Assembly: GCA_945643635.1 (NCBI GenBank) | Contig: CALZFC010000016.1 | Coordinates: forward strand, 1,890,501-1,954,500 | Direction: 5' to 3' | Source: Allodiplogaster sudhausi | Lineage: Eukaryota > Nematoda > Chromadorea > Rhabditida > Diplogasteridae | Length of the DNA: 64,000 bases | Shown here: positions 24,717-39,338 of the stretch, piece by piece | How positions within the stretch are numbered: position 1 is the stretch's first letter | Layout of the letters: each line of letters opens with the position of its first letter | Made by a program: the position numbers and the translations under genes | The notes under the pieces: generated by a model | The model's database searches: none | What the model saw: only the letters and a program-made list of their open reading frames with translations | Told to the model about the DNA's origin: nothing

Positions 24717-25669
24717 CTGAAGAATGATAAATAGAATGAGGAAGAAAGATGGAGAGAGATAGCAAAAGAGAAAGAGAAAGAGAGAGAAAAAGAGAGTGAG
24801 AGCGTGAGAAAGAGAAAGGGAGAGAGTGAGTTGTAGAGCAAGAGATGAAAGATGAAATGATTGTAATATTGTAGCAAACTCGATTTTCCGTCGTCTTTTA
24901 TTTTCTCTTTAAGATGGTTTATTACGCTGATTTTATCGTTTTTATACTGTAATTTTCTTAAATTTATTTCCTGTGTATTTGTTGCGTATTGCTAGAAAAA
25001 TAGGTTAAAAAAAACTATTTTCGAAGAGACTTTCTGCCATTGACAGTGATGATGCATTCCTTGACATGGATGTTTGAAACCGCATTCCCCTTAATTTTTT
25101 TGTTACGCGTACAAGGTAAAGTCGATGAATGAAGGCGAAAGAGACAGTGAAGTCTAGCCCTCACTACTTTCTGAATCCTTTTTTTGATCTGATATGTATT
25201 ATGAATCAGAACCAGTCTTATACTATAAAGTGCTTTATTTTTTCTAATTTGTTGCTGGCGTCGGATAATTCTCTTCTATGAAAAAACTTGGTCTTACCAT
25301 TAGTTAGGATTACATTGTTTCTGGCGGATGCAACTTTCGTATATCAGCTCTGTGGAACGGGTGACATGTAGCGCTAACGATAACGAGAGGAAGAGAAAGA
25401 ACGAGAGAGAGAGAGAGATAGGGAGAGAGTGAGAGAGGGAGAGAAAGAAAGAGAGAGAGAAAATTATAGTGTGCGAATGCGAAGGGATAGAGAGAAGAGG
25501 TGAAAGTAGAGAGATCAGCGATGATCGTTCGGGATACCTAATGTTTGTCGGGAGAGCGCTCGAAATACAAGAAGCAAGAGAAGAATATGCGGAGAATTAC
25601 AAGAAAACTTGAGGTGTACCCCGAAACGAGCGAGACGGAGAGAGAAACAGAGATATGGCTGAGGGAGAT

Positions 25670-25719
<50 letters not shown>

Positions 25720-26998
25720 TGAGAGAGAGAGAGGGAGAGAGGACGGAGAGAGGAGACATAGTTTGAGATTCAGCGAAAGGATAGAGACACGGGAGGTTAT
25801 CGAAACGAAAAGAGTCGAGAAATGATGAGACGTCATAACACGAGTGAGAAATGAAAGTTGACAAGGGGAAGGCAGGTTGAAATGTCAGTGATGAACGCAG
25901 GGAGAATGAGAGAAGAAAGAAGGGAGAGAGAAATGGAAGGATATAGGGGTGAGAGAGAGTAAAAGAAGTGTAGAGAGACAGAGAGGATTGAGAGGAGGGA
26001 GTAGATCAGGAAGTCAGAGAGAGAGAGAGAGAACCCGAGAGAGAGAAAGGGAGAGAGAGATGGAGAGACAAAAAGATTGCAAAATCCCAGAGTCAAAACT
26101 CTCCTCTCATCCTGCGAGCGAATAGACTTTTCTTACTACATCTCTTCATCGATTGACTAGTTATTATCTTGTTTAACGATTTTGTTTCCTAATTTTCACA
26201 TATGTTCCCCGTACAGAGCACGCAACATTCGTGCAAGTTACATTTGGAACACGCTGCACCGTGAAAACCGCCGTCAAAAATGAGATGGATTTTGTTGCCC
26301 AAATGATTTTCATATTCGTTTATTCATATTTTGCATTACTTTTAATGACTCTTACCGTTATTTGTTTTAGTCATTCGGCAAATTAAAATTAACAAAATAA
26401 AAGTTTTAAAATATTTAGACGACAAGAAATGGGTTTTTCCTTTCGTTGTTGTTATTGTCAGGCGCCGGTAGAAGCGGTCCAAAAGTGGGCAAAGAGTGCA
26501 TGGTAGAATTGGATGAAGTTAAAAGCTGCGAGATGTCCTTGAATTTGTATCCTTGAATTTCGAGTTGAACATCTTGTATTTCTTTTTTATTCGGACTCTC
26601 TTTTTAATGAATGACTTTGTGTCTTCCTAATGATTATGCGCTTCTAAACATCTAAAATAATATAGATTTACTATTAAAAAGAAAACATGCAAGAATACGA
26701 AGAGACCAAACAAATGAGGCTGTAGAAAGATTTGTCGCTTCCCATTTCACGTTTCTTGTAAGCATTGTATTTCTTTTACCAGCGCCATTTATTCTCGGCC
26801 ATTTGGATTCTACTATCAGAGATTTTTTCTGATACCAAAAAAATTATTTGTAAGTAAAACAATCGCTAGACCATTCTAGTTATTCAAGCGCAGCACCTTT
26901 ATGCTGTAGGTTTTTGTTTCATTAATTAAGAGTTAATGATAGCACGATGTATTCCCGCTATTATTGCTATTATTTATTTCTCTAGTTCGAGTTCACTC

Positions 26999-27037
<39 letters not shown>

Positions 27038-30000
27038 CTCTCTCTTGCATAAATCGCCTTGTTAAATGAGTTACACAAATGTATTTCTACATGCCTTGGT
27101 ACATCATTCTTCGCTTTTGTTCAAGAATCCTCTTCCTTCTTCTTCTTCTTCTTTTCCTGAGCAAGTCTCTCACGAGTTGTGCTCAAGGCATGTACACGGC
27201 CACTTTTCGGTTGCTGAAGATTCAGAGGTAGAGAAAGAGAGAGAGAGAGAGAGAAGGAGAAAGAGAAAGAGAGAGAGAGATTGAAAGAGAGATAGAGAAA
27301 GAGAGATAGAGAAAGAGAAAGAGAGAGAGAGGGAAAGAGAGAGAGAGAGCGAGAGAAGGAGAAAGAGAGAGAGCGAGAGAGAGATAGAGAAAGAAAGAGA
27401 AAGAGAGAGAGAGAGAACGAAAAAGAAGTCAATGCTTCTTCCTTTCACCATCTCAGCGACATTCTCGTTTACAAGTGAAATGATCCGCTTTCAACTTCTC
27501 TCAATGTTAAACGTCAAGAGTTCACCGGCCATGGCGCATCGAAAATTCAAACTTGCTCCCTGCCTCCCCCTTGGCTATATTTCAGTCTCTCACTCATTCT
27601 TTTCAATCCCGAGGACATTAGATACATCATAATACATACATATATTATAAAGTATCTAACTTCCTCGATGATGAAAAGAATGCGTAAGTAAAGTAATGTT
27701 TTTGTCTGCATGATCCGCTTATCCATCTGTGAACACGATTCGGTTAGACAAGAATAATAAGTTGCTTACGCCAGCATTCTTTCTTGTGTATGCATTGCAT
27801 TTTGATTGACGGAGTCTAAACCACAAACGAGAAAATACAGCGATCTCCTGGTGCAATCATTCTTCATGTTTCTGCATTCTGTTTTTTGCCTCTTTCTCTT
27901 TTTTTTTGTTATTTTATGTTATGTGGTTTTTTGTGAAGCCACACACTCTCTCTCACTCACTCTCTCTCACTCTCTCGCTCTCACTCACTCTCTCACTCTC
28001 TCACTCTCTCTTATCTACTGCCTTTTCTTTTCTTTGATCTCTGTTGACTCGAGTTAAAAGTTCTACATGTCACAACCCATCTTGTCACAACAAGAGTATT
28101 ATGAATCTCCGTCGCTTCTCTTCTTGAGTAACCAGTGAGATACATACATATGTGTATCTATGTAAGTTGTCACATCAAGTTTTTTTTTCTAATCTGTGGC
28201 AACTCAATTTCATATCCATCTGTCTTAATGTTTGCGCATTATTTTCCGGAAATATGTTCACAGTATATTTTTCCTTTACATAATTATTTTATCCGACAGA
28301 AAATGAGAAATTTATTAGTTTGACCAGGGGTAGGCAGGATCATTTATTAGTTTTATCACAAATCTGTCGAGTCTCCAGCATTGTTTAAAAAAAATCTTTA
28401 CCGGAATCTAATTATTTATGCTCCTGTGTCATGGACAGCGACAAGGAAGTGGAACTCTGATAATTATGCTCATAGATACACAAAATGTCTGAAGGTTAGA
28501 TATTAATAATAATCCTGAAAATTGCGTGCGAATGACAGTTCCTTTTCACATCAAGTTGGCCTGGTTTTTTTGCGTCTCCCTTTCTCACATTTCTACTTCT
28601 CTCTCTATCACTCGCTTTCATTTCTCTCTCACTCTTTCTCACTTTTTTTCTCATTTCATTCTCTTTGGCTCCATGAATCTGCTCTTGATTCAGATGTGTC
28701 CTATTGTCTCTTACAATCTCATTCTGCTTCAATTCAACTCCTCTTCATTCAATTTTGATGAGGCTAAAGATGCCTAAATTATGAACAGGGGTATACATAT
28801 ATGTAGTTTTCACGACTGCATTATATACTCTTTCGTTCATCGCAGAAAAATGACATAGTATTTGAGTCCTCGGAAGCTTGTCATATTCAAGCCGAGTGAG
28901 ACGAGAGTAGAAAGAAGAGAGCGGTATATTATGAAAAAAACTGCAAGATACACTTGTACATACATATGCATGTATATCTCTTGGTCTCTATAGGTTGGGC
29001 TGTGCGAGAAAGAAGAGAGCGGTCTCCGCCAGGAAATGGCTGGTTTTCCCGTACCTCAGGCTGCAACTTTGTATGAGAACAGATCTCTCTCTATATCTCT
29101 CTCTTTCTCTTTTCGCTCTAACTCTCTCTCGCTCTCTCATTTCCTTCTATCTTTTCCTCTCGCTCTTTATCCAATAAAGCTGCTGCACTTGTGACACCTC
29201 CTTCAGGATGGCTAAGGTAAGTTTTCACTTCCGAAGTGGTGCTCGAGTCCAGAAGGTCTTATGCCTGGGAGACCACAGAAGAAAAAACATGACACACTAT
29301 GAACTTTCGGAGAGGAACCAAAGATGGAACAGGCCCTACCATGATATTTATCTAGTGTGGTAGTCCTAGAAAAATATTGGCCCATGTCTACAGCGTCAAA
29401 GAAGAAAATTTATGAGATCGTTCGGCCGCATTTTTTTCCTGCCTGGCACTCAGGCGAAGAACCAAACAGGCCAATACACAAAACACACGCATTTGTTTTA
29501 CTTCTGTGCAAGACCACGTCGACTTGACCAATAATTCTTTCTCTCTCACTCTCTCTCTCTCTACGTAATGTTTCTTTCTATCCACTCTCTTTTATCTCTT
29601 TCTCTCTTTCTTCTCCCTCTCTATCCCCTCTCATCCCAATCTCTATCACTTCTCTATTCTCTCTCTTCTCTATCTATTTACCTTTTCGATATTTCATTGT
29701 GTCAGCTTCGTTTTCGCCCTGTGATCATGTTGTTTTCGATTGGTAATATTCCGTATAATCAGTTTCGTTTGTCTCCGTGTGATTGGTACCAACTCTTCTT
29801 TCTGTTCATTTTCCACATCATACTTGTAAATCATATGCCTGCAAGTACCAACAAAAGTATTATCATGGGCAATTTTGATCAAGGGAATTTTCAAGCTGCA
29901 AGGATATTGATATTCTTAATTGAGTAAGCGAGAAAAGCGGACAATGCAAGAAAATGCAAATGTTTGCAATGCCTGACGGCGTTGCCCTCTTAAGTATTTT

Positions 30001-30097
30001 CCCATCTTCTTCCCCCCTCTCCATCTTTCGCTCTCTTCTTTGTTCTCTCTCTCTATCTCTCTCTCTTTATCAGTTTTCTCTTTCTCTCTTTATCAGT

Positions 30098-30138
<41 letters not shown>

Positions 30139-31773
30139 TTTTCTACTTTTCTCCTGTGCCCATCATGCTTTTCATTGTCAGTGTCATTTCTCGAAAGTCA
30201 CATGGCTGGGGATTAAAAGAGAGAGAAAAATGACAACTTCAGCGTGGAAACTTCATTGTCTGTGCAAATTGCAAATGTGGAGTATGAACTCTCCTGCCAA
30301 GTAAGCTTCACCGTAGTATTTCTTTATTTATTGCCTTGATGCATCTCCCTATTTCCCTTTGCCTGGATCTCGGCCTCTATTTCTCTTACACGCTCTTTCC
30401 CTCTCACTCTCTTTCCCTCTCTCTCTCTCTCTCTTACTCTCTCTCTTACTCTCTCACTCTCTCTCTCTGTCTATCTATCTGTCATTCCTCTCATCACCAG
30501 CCTTTGTCTTCTCAGGATGTACACCAATCTCGAACTACATGTACCAAGCAGAGAGCTTCACGACCGCGCGCAATTTTAGTGCAATCGTACCTTTCTTTTT
30601 TTCTGCTCCTCTTATTTCTGCACTTATTAGTTCATAATTACACTTGCGTCAATAGGCTCTTTTGTCATGTGAATGATGTGCATACTTTTTACATTTTGCC
30701 TTTCTATTTTTCTTCTTCTTTTCATAAAAGGCAGACGAGATGTCATGAGGCGGTTTTGATAAGGATACAACGGATCTTTTGTCATCTCGAAAACATGGGA
30801 TAACATTTTTTTGTCAAAGTATTTATTTCATTCGTACAAACGAATAACACGTCATTTTGAATAAAGTTTGCCTTGCTCCTCCTCTCAATAGAAATCTTCT
30901 CCGCTAGTAAAAAAATTGAATTTAACTCACGGACAAATAAAGGCTTCAACAACTGTAGGAAAGTAGACCTGTGCAGAACTAAACAGCTCGTTTCAGGAAA
31001 CAAAGGCATGTTTAACGTTGTCATGTAGGGGCTCGCCGGATAGAGAAGGAGAGAGCAGAGAGAGAGAGAGCAGAGAGAGAGCAGAGAGAGAGACAGGCAG
31101 ACAAACAGAGAAAGAGAGAAACACGAGATCGAGAGAAAATTAGATAAAGGAGGAGAATGCGACCAATCTTTGAGCTGTTTAGAACTTTTCGTCAACGAAG
31201 TTGAAAATCAGCCTCTTTAAATCTCTTACTTTCTCCATAGTTCTAATTTCTCTATCTCATTCTCTCTCTTGCACCTTCACTCTCTCTCTCTCTTTCTCTC
31301 TCTGTCGCTCTCTGTTTCCCTCTCTCTGTCGCTTCGTCGTTTTCTCGCTTTGATTGAAAAATTAATCTCTGAAGGGCAAACTTGTGCATCACTGGAGAGC
31401 AGACGTCTGCCGGTTTCGAATATCACGAATGATCCCTAGGCGTGTTTCGTCTTTCTACCTCATTAGCTCGCGATCTCTGTTTCACAGTAACCTCATTCTC
31501 TCTCTCAATCTCTCTCCTCTCTCTCTCCTCTCTCTCTCCTCTCTCTATCTCTTTACTCTCTCTCTCCTCTCTGGCCGAAGTGTTCGTTCACCGTAAGTGT
31601 GTAAGTTCTACTACACTAGAGACTCTAGTATAGTATTCCTCATCTCACGTTGCTTACAAATCCTTTCTCTCTGCATTGTCAGAATGCCCCCTCATGCAGG
31701 ATTACCCATTGAGCTGAGCACAAGTTGCTCTTCAAGGAATACGTTATGTATGAGGCTGATCTCTGTCTATTCT

Positions 31774-31807
<34 letters not shown>

Positions 31808-34800
31808 GCTCTTTTACTTTCTTTGTCTTTCCTTCTCTATCTCTCCGACCATACATTCTCTCCCCTCCTCTATCTATCTCTCTCTCTCTCTCTCTCTCTC
31901 TCCACAATCGCTCTCTCCCACTCTCCCTCCGTTCTATCTCTGCCCCATCTCTCTCGTTCCAATTGCCCTTCCTCGACTACGCAAGTAAGGCATCTTCTTC
32001 ATTCGTCAGAGAGCACACATATTTGCAAGCGTCGCTTTCCAGATCTAGTAGCATCACGTGGCTTTTCTTTCTTTCTTTCTTTCGCACTCTCTCTCACTCT
32101 TTCCCTCTCTCTCTCCGTCATTCTCTCTCTCTCACTGTCTCTCTTTCTCTCGTTTTGCCTCCGTTTCTCTAATTTTATGGGCCTCTCTCTCTCTCCATCG
32201 CGGATATCCGTTCTCGGCCGCCGTTCAATTGGACACTTTCACGGCTATCTAAAGCTGTGCCCGGGGGCAACGTCCACGTAGCCATCCATCCATTACAAAC
32301 ATACACCAGCCCATCAGGGCACACAAATACACAAATACACTAGACAGAACACACAACAGTGCTCTGGAGTACCCCCTGTCCCTGCCCTTCTCAGGCCACG
32401 AATGGCTGGCCAAATTGAATCGGCTCTACAAATGTACATACAGCTCGTGGTCGTTGGTGCAGTGAGGAAGGGAGAGAGAGAGAGAGAGACAGAAGAGACA
32501 GAATAGAGAGAGAGAAGAGAGAGAGAGAGAATTGATGTGAGAGAAGAGAGAGAGAGAAGAGAGAGAGAGAGCGCGAGCGAGAGAGAGAGAGAAGGGATGA
32601 GAGAGAAGAGAGAGAGAGAGAAGAGGGATATCAGAAGCAGACAGTTCAAGGATAGTCGTGAGAGAGTCTCTGACAGTATTGGACACTTTGCGAAAGAGAG
32701 AGAGAGTACAAGAGAGATAGAGAAAGAATGAGAGATATAGCGAGAGATGGGCTGAACAAAAACGAGGAAATGTGCATTGCCTAATGAAAAGGCCGACGCG
32801 ACGAAGAAGCGTCAGCATTACTTTCAAGGCAATGCCCTTTTTATCTACGGATATCTCGCTCTCTCCCGACCTCTCTCTCTCTCTCTCTCCCTACCTCTCT
32901 CTCTCTCTCTCTCTCTTCCTACCTCTTGCACTCTTTCTCCCCCACTCCCTATCATTCGCTCCTTTCTCTTTCGCTTCCTAGCCATTCTACAATACTCTGC
33001 AGAAGAAGCCATCGACTGTTACGCATTTACCTGAGGATTCTTGGATTATTCAATTCTTAACGTTCTTCAAGCAATGAATTAAAAACAGGCAGAGGAGAGA
33101 TACTTTGAAAGAAAACATGATAGACAATTGAAAGAGATGAGAGGACGAGAGAGAGAGAGCGAGAGGGAAAAAGATAAGGATCTAATTATAGCTTTCTTAA
33201 ATTGAGGCTTCAGTCTTCATCTTTTGATGAGACATCCTTTAAGAGCGATTCATTATGCACCCGCGGTTTTCAGAGCACTCATTTTTATTTCTCCACCTTT
33301 CTTTTTCTTGTTATGATTTTAATTGATACCAAAGCAAGTCTGCACATTCGCTTATGCATATTATCTCAGATTTATGTATATTATTTTAAAAGTTTTTTTG
33401 TCATTTTCAAATATCTGTCACTTATATCTTTCTAATGTGATATTAGTGTTCAAATTTATTAAAAGATTAAACCTCTCCAAATAAGCTAATCGCTCAAATT
33501 TTATTGCCGCAGAAAGTCGAACAATTATTTTTATCTGCCCCTGAGGCCCAAAATCCAGAGATCAAAAAGTCACATAATTCTCCTTGACTTGCATTCCCCA
33601 TTTCACGACTATACTCTTCTTACCTAAGCTCTAGTTGCCGTCCCCAGAAAGTCCACGGCGAGCTAGACTTTTTTGCAGAAGAGAGTTTAGAGGAGGAGAA
33701 GGAAATAGTGAGAGAGAAAGAGAGAGAGGAGGGAGAGAACGAGACAGAGAGTGATACATAATGGAGAGAGAAGAAAAAGAAAGAGAGAGAGAGAAAAAAG
33801 AGTTCCAGAACACCAAGCGTGTTTAGCATGCTCTTTCCGTTGAATCCACAGACCCCCCGGGGCGCCAAATTGGCCTGGAACAGCCATTGTTGCATTGCAT
33901 CTGTCGTGCACCCGACTGTTCGGCCCAGGAGGGAGGAACTGGAGAAGCCGAGGGCCGTCTTTTATGACAGCCACCCCGGACGGCATTTTCTGGCTTTTGC
34001 CGGAGCCGTAAAAGTTCCCGATCTCTTGAACTGCCGGTCTTATTATGTAGTGCAAAAAGTGACGAGGAAGCGAGAGCGAAATCTTTGACGACGAAGCCCT
34101 CAGGATGGCTGGTGCAAGCCCGAATTTAGTTCCGGGAATGAGAGAGAAAGAGAAAGAGTGAGGGAGAGAAAGAGAGGGTGAAAGAGAGAGAGAGAGATAG
34201 AGAGAGAGAGACATCCTTGAGAGTTTAAACACTCCTTTCTTCGCTATTTTCTCATTGTTAGTGTCAATCCCAGCCACAGGCAACCCTTGGTTGGCACTGA
34301 TTGTGAGAGCATCTCTATTCTTATTGCGAGTACTCGAAGTTGCTCTCTCTCTCTCTCTCTTTTACAAGACTAGAAAATTGACCAAGTCTCGAGTGCATGA
34401 GGGCTCTTCGTCACCTTCACAACGGCCGTCTCCTCTCACTTAACATTTTCTTCCTTCTCTTCCCTCTCTCTCCGTCTCTCTCCAATCTCTCTTATCTTTC
34501 TGCCTTTTTCAAACTCTCACGACCTCCCAGACGGGAGCGAGTAGTCAGTATTCCTGATTCTCTTGTTTGTTCCGCTTCACAGTAATCTTCGTTGGTCGCC
34601 GCAGAGCCATTTCCCACCAGCAGTACACTTGTAATAAACGCAACGCCACCGTATATCCTTCCACTTCAATATTCTGATCTTCCTGTTTTCTTAAAAAATT
34701 TCTGTTCCGAAAGCACAATTTTTCGCCCGCGCTACGGTAGCCAAATTAGTGCTAAATACATAATTGACGGCAACATATAATCTTCATCTAATTGTCTACT

Positions 34801-35046
34801 AATCTTCTTCTTGTCTTATCCTAATCCGTTGTGCCAGACTGTTTATCCTTCTTTCATCCGCGAATACCTACACACAGACAAATCCATCTCGTCCTCTGTG
34901 TTTTTACGCCATTTCTCCATACTATCGTTGGATTACTTATGTTTTTTGTGTGTGTATATCTGAGCTCCCCCTTGAACTTCCTTCCTTGTTCTCTACTCCT
35001 TTTTGCCCCTCCCCCTCCCTCTGCCGCCCCCCTCATCCTCGATTAG
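24717..35046. other. gene-poor stretch dominated by CT/GA repeats
   Basis: Nothing here supports a confident gene. It holds GA tracts (25390-25480, 25660-26070, 27230-27420), CT tracts (27000-27045, 30040-30135, 31770-31920), and a few GC-richer islands open in more than one frame (30520-30580, 32770-32870, 33820-34090). None could be joined into a gene. By the single-gene model for the amnionless-like protein this is all intron. Confidence 0.5.
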
Positions 35047-37224
35047 ACCCGAGTGGATCTGCCCTTGTCACATTTGCTACTGATTGCTGCAGGGAGTGAC
35101 GGATCCCGACGGGCAGGTACACTCTGTTCAGAGAGAAAGAGGCTCGGAAGAAAATAGAGAACGGAAAAGGTAGGTAACAATAGAGAAGGAAGAGGGTGAA
35201 CGAAAGCGAATGAGAGAGAGAGTGATAGAGAAAAGGAGAGAGAGAGTGAGAGAGAGAGAGTGAGAGAGAAAGAGAGATAGAGAGCGCGAGAGAAAATGAG
35301 AGCGCGAGAGAAAGAGAGAGAGAAGAAACGAGACAGATCTCTAGCGGCATATGCCCCTCACAGGATGCTAAGGAGGCGGATGTTTTGTTGAATCCACTCG
35401 AAGAATAGAGCGATTTCTGGTCCTTATGACTTCATGGAAACTTGTTGATCCTTTCTCAACGCAAATTCTTTGCAAACCTGTCAGATCGGATTGTAATCTA
35501 ATTTTTTGTTTTTGCTTTTTTTGAAATTAGATAATTGATCACAATTTCGCCCTCTCACTCTCACGCTCCCTTCTACTCTCTCCGTTTCTTCACTCTCTCT
35601 CTTTCTTTCCTTCTTTCTCAATTTCTCCCTTCTCTCCTTCTGTCCTTCTCCCTCCCTTTCTCCACTCTTTCTTTCTTTCTTTCCTTTTCTCTCCCTTTCT
35701 CCCTCTCTCTTTCTCTCCTTCTCTTTCCCTTTCTCCCCTCTCTCTTTCTTTCCTTCTCTCTCCCTTTCTCACCTCTCTCTTTCTTTCCTTCTCTCTCTAC
35801 CTCTCTTTATCCCTCTCTATCCAACCTTGCCCGGGATTTAGTGGCCCTTTCGTGCATCAACGCTCCAGGTCTGGTCACTGAACGCTAACCGATTTAGATG
35901 TTGTCACTTTTTCTTCGCTCTCTCTTTCTCTCTTTCTCTCTCTCTCTCTCTCTCGTTCTCTTTTGTCTTGATCTCTTTCTTTGCCATTCTATGACCCGTC
36001 ATTTATTTTTATTTCCTTGCCCTTAGCTTTGTACGCTGACTCTCTCTTCTTCTATGTTCTCTCTTAATTGCCTTTTTCATTACTGCACATTTTTGTGTTG
36101 CCCGTCAAGAAGAACTCTTTCTCTTTCTCTCTCTTTTTTTCTCTCTTCTCTCTCTTTCTCTTTCTCTTTACCCTCTTTTCGTTTCTGCTCTCTCTCTCTC
36201 TCTCTTTCTCCTACCGAGATTCTTAGACAGACGTTGCACCCAACGTTGCCGGGTAACTAATTCGGTTCTATAGCGGACCAAAGTCCTCTGTGCTCGAAAA
36301 AGTCGCCAAAAATATGTATGTCTCCGCGTTCGTGACTCGTGATAAATAAATCATGATAAAAAAACCTTCCACCGCTTTAAAGTAAAAGTCTCAATGTAAA
36401 AATTAAAGTAGATTATGCATTAAAATGCGACATCTTAGTTCTCAATTGTATTGTTCTTCTATTAAATTGTCTGCTGTTCAGTGCATTTACAAGTGTTGGC
36501 CAGGAACAGCAAACGGAGCAGAATGTACTGTAAGACACCTCAAAAGAATATTGAACATATGATCTTTTCTGCTTTTCCTCGTGCGTGAGACGACGTTATC
36601 AATAGCTCAATAGATCATGAAAATGAGATATCCTATTGGCTCTTCTACTTTTTCCCATTGGGTACTCTTTACCTTCTTCCAGGTCTTCTTTCGTTGAATC
36701 TCTCCATTTCCTCTCCTCTTTCTCTCCATCTCTCTTCTTCTTTCTCTCCCTCTCTCTCCTTCTCTCTCTCCCTCTCTCTCCTTCTTTCTCTCTCTCTCTT
36801 TCTCTCTCTCTCCCTCTCGCTCATTCTCTCTCTCTCAGCCTCATCTTAAACCGCCATTTTCCGCGCAGATGATAGAAGCAGCGTCTTCCTCGTCCGCGCC
36901 ATTCTTACACCTTTCGCCTCGCGTCTCCTATCTTCTCTTTCTCTGCGCTCTCTTCTCTCTTCGTGCTCTCTCGCTCTATGTCTCATCCCGGCACTGAAAC
37001 AAGCGAATGGGATAAATGAGTGAGGGAGAGAGGAAAGAGTGGAGGAAGAGGGGATAGAATGAGAGAGAGTGAAAGAGAAAGAGAGATAGTGAGAGAGAGT
37101 CAGAGAGAGAGAGAACGAGATGCTTCAATCATAACTTGTGCTTCTCAGCCGGAGAAAACTGCCACAGACTGGAAAAAGGGAGGAAATCTCTCCTGCAAGT
37201 GCTTCCGCCTTGCTTAATTTGTAA
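35047..37224 (+). CDS. tentative three-exon plus-strand gene tail
   Basis: Candidate exons are 35047-35116, 36869-37019 and 37149-37224. Phases agree (0 to 1, 1 to 2, 2 to stop). Acceptors are tctgccgcccccctcatcctcgattag, ttccgcgcag and cttctcag; the donors are GTACAC and GTGAGG, the latter followed at once by (GA)n as in other genes here. The reading includes TRVDLPLSHLLLIAAGSDG and SSVFLVRAILTPFASRL, and ends SASALLNL. AATAAA follows at 37232. A competing frame of the last exon reads PEKTATDWKKGGNLSCKCF and stops at 37217. No family is recognised, and the first exon is also open on the minus strand. Confidence 0.2.
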
Positions 37225-38131
37225 TTTATGAAATAAAACTAAACCATATTATTCCTTTTAAAATCATCATATTTTTCGAATTTGAAAAAAAAATTAGTTT
37301 CGGCCTTGTAAATGGTATTTTTAACAATAACAATTTAATGCAGAGCACGAAGTGACTCACTTTTTATATGACATACATACCATCATTTTCATTGTCCGAG
37401 AGAAAGTTTTATTTTCACACAACAGACAATTGCTGTATTGTCTTAATCTATTCTTTATTCCTTGCCTCATATTGTTTGTTCTGTTCAATATTTCCATGCT
37501 TTTCTCTCGCGCTTTCACTCTCCCGTTATCTTCCTCTTTTCCCTCACTCTTTTTCTCATTCACTCTCTCACTCTTTTCTCTCACAAGAAAAATCTAAGCT
37601 GTCTTCAAGCATGCTCCACTCTCGTCATCCATTCTCAAGTATCTGCAGTATCTTTCAAATAGCCACTTCACTTTTCAAAGACAGACGTTTTTAGCACGTC
37701 GACTAAAAATATCACTTGCCATCTCAAATATAGCATTGAGCTTCGTCAAAGAGCCTTTTAAAATTGCATGCACTAATTGAGTGCTTTGTTGTTGCAGCCT
37801 CCGCAAATGGATATATTTTTATGCTTCCCATTAAAAGAGGTTCATGCCTAATATTAGATTCATTCGAGAAATTATAAGATTATTCAATGAACCGAAGGCA
37901 AAAGTGTCTCAAGAGCGAGTGAATGAGTTTATTTGTTAGTTTCTATCACATCCCTCAGCTCCTTACCTCTTTGTATATCAACGTCATTATCTTTGCTACT
38001 CTTTTTGCGATTGGACTTGTCATCTGCAGCGGTTATTTGTACATACATATAGGGAGAGTTTCCCGCCCTTCCCACTCATTCGGACTCCCCGTGCTTCATT
38101 CTTCAGGTGCGCCTATTATTTAGGGAAGGAA

Positions 38132-38137
<6 letters not shown>

Positions 38138-38162
<25 letters not shown>

Positions 38163-38188
38163 TGTATGTATGTATGTATGTATGTAGG
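38138..38188. repeat. (TATG)n tandem repeat
   Basis: About twelve uninterrupted ATGT units, ending at TAGGTATGC. Short inverted TACATACATA/TATGTATGTA motifs are scattered elsewhere (11274-11297, 13005-13018, 38248-38262). Confidence 0.95.
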
Positions 38189-39338
38189 TATGCACATATA
38201 CAGATATCATTGATTATTGCCAACGCCTTTATCCTTATTCATGAATATGTACATACATACATAACATCTATGTATGTAAGCGTTCCTTTATTTTTCATAA
38301 CCATTTATGAGTTCTTTGGCTCGATTCTGAATTCAATAATTCGATTCTGAATTCAAAATCGGAATCCGGAAGGGGGAGGGGCTCTGACTGACCTTTAGCC
38401 TATGCCGGATAAATTCTCAATCTCTCACACACTCGATCTTCAACCGTGCGCGCAATCACATTCTTCCCGGATGTCAACAAGGAACAACGCATTTCTTTAT
38501 CTCTCTATCCATCTTCCTCTCTCTCGCTCTGTCTCTTTCTCTCTCTGTCTCTTTCTCTCTACCTCCCTCTTTCTCTCTGTCATTCTCTCTTACACTACCT
38601 CCTTAGCGTCTCTGCCTCCTTCGCTAGAAATCCCTAATAGTATCCGGGCTTCTCCATGTATTCGATTATACATACTTCTTTGTACATATGTCGACTTCTT
38701 TTCGCCATGTGCGTAATCATGCTTCCTTGCTTGTGTAGAGTAAACAGCGATGATCAAAGGGCTTGGCTGACAAAAGTGAGGAAAATGCTATGACTGCCAC
38801 CTTTTCTTCTCTCACGAGTCCGCCCTCCAGGACCTCCTCTCCTTTTCCGCAAATAGGGCCGGGAGGTGGGGGGGGGGAGAAAACTGAGGAAAGGATAGAT
38901 GGAATCTTCCTAATGACTCTCAGCACACACGAAAATGTCATCTCTCTCACTTTGAATAGAGCTTGTCGCCGGCTTCTTCTTCTTCTTTTTTGCTTACTTG
39001 TTTCGCTGAAACGTTGTTTTTGTTTACGTTTCTTCTCCTCTTTCAGAATCTTATCCTCATGCCTTTTTGCAGCTATTTTTCTAGCGACTTGCCCCCTTCA
39101 CGTTCAACCAGAATGGCATGCATGTTCAAATTTCAGGACCATTCTCTCCCTATCTCACGCTCTCATTCTCTCTCATTCCTTTTCTTCACGACTCTTTCTC
39201 TCTGTCTCCATTTCTCTCCATCTCTCGCTCGGGTCTCTCTATTTCCTTACATCTCTTAATCTCTCTTTCTCCCTATCTCTCTCTCTCTCCCTATCTCTCT
39301 CTCTCTTTTCTTTCTCTCCGAATCCTTCTTTTTCGCAG

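Noticed and set aside
33819..34088. GC-rich island open on both strands
   Set aside because: Neither strand gives splice-consistent neighbours or a recognisable family; the direction could not be decided.
38138..38188. Possible CRISPR-like or satellite array
   Set aside because: It is a simple ATGT microsatellite with no spacers.
38813..38889. Minus-strand exon candidate reading SPPPPPGPICGKGEEV
   Set aside because: It has an acceptor and a GTGAGA donor, but the proline run comes from a C homopolymer and no partner exon fits.
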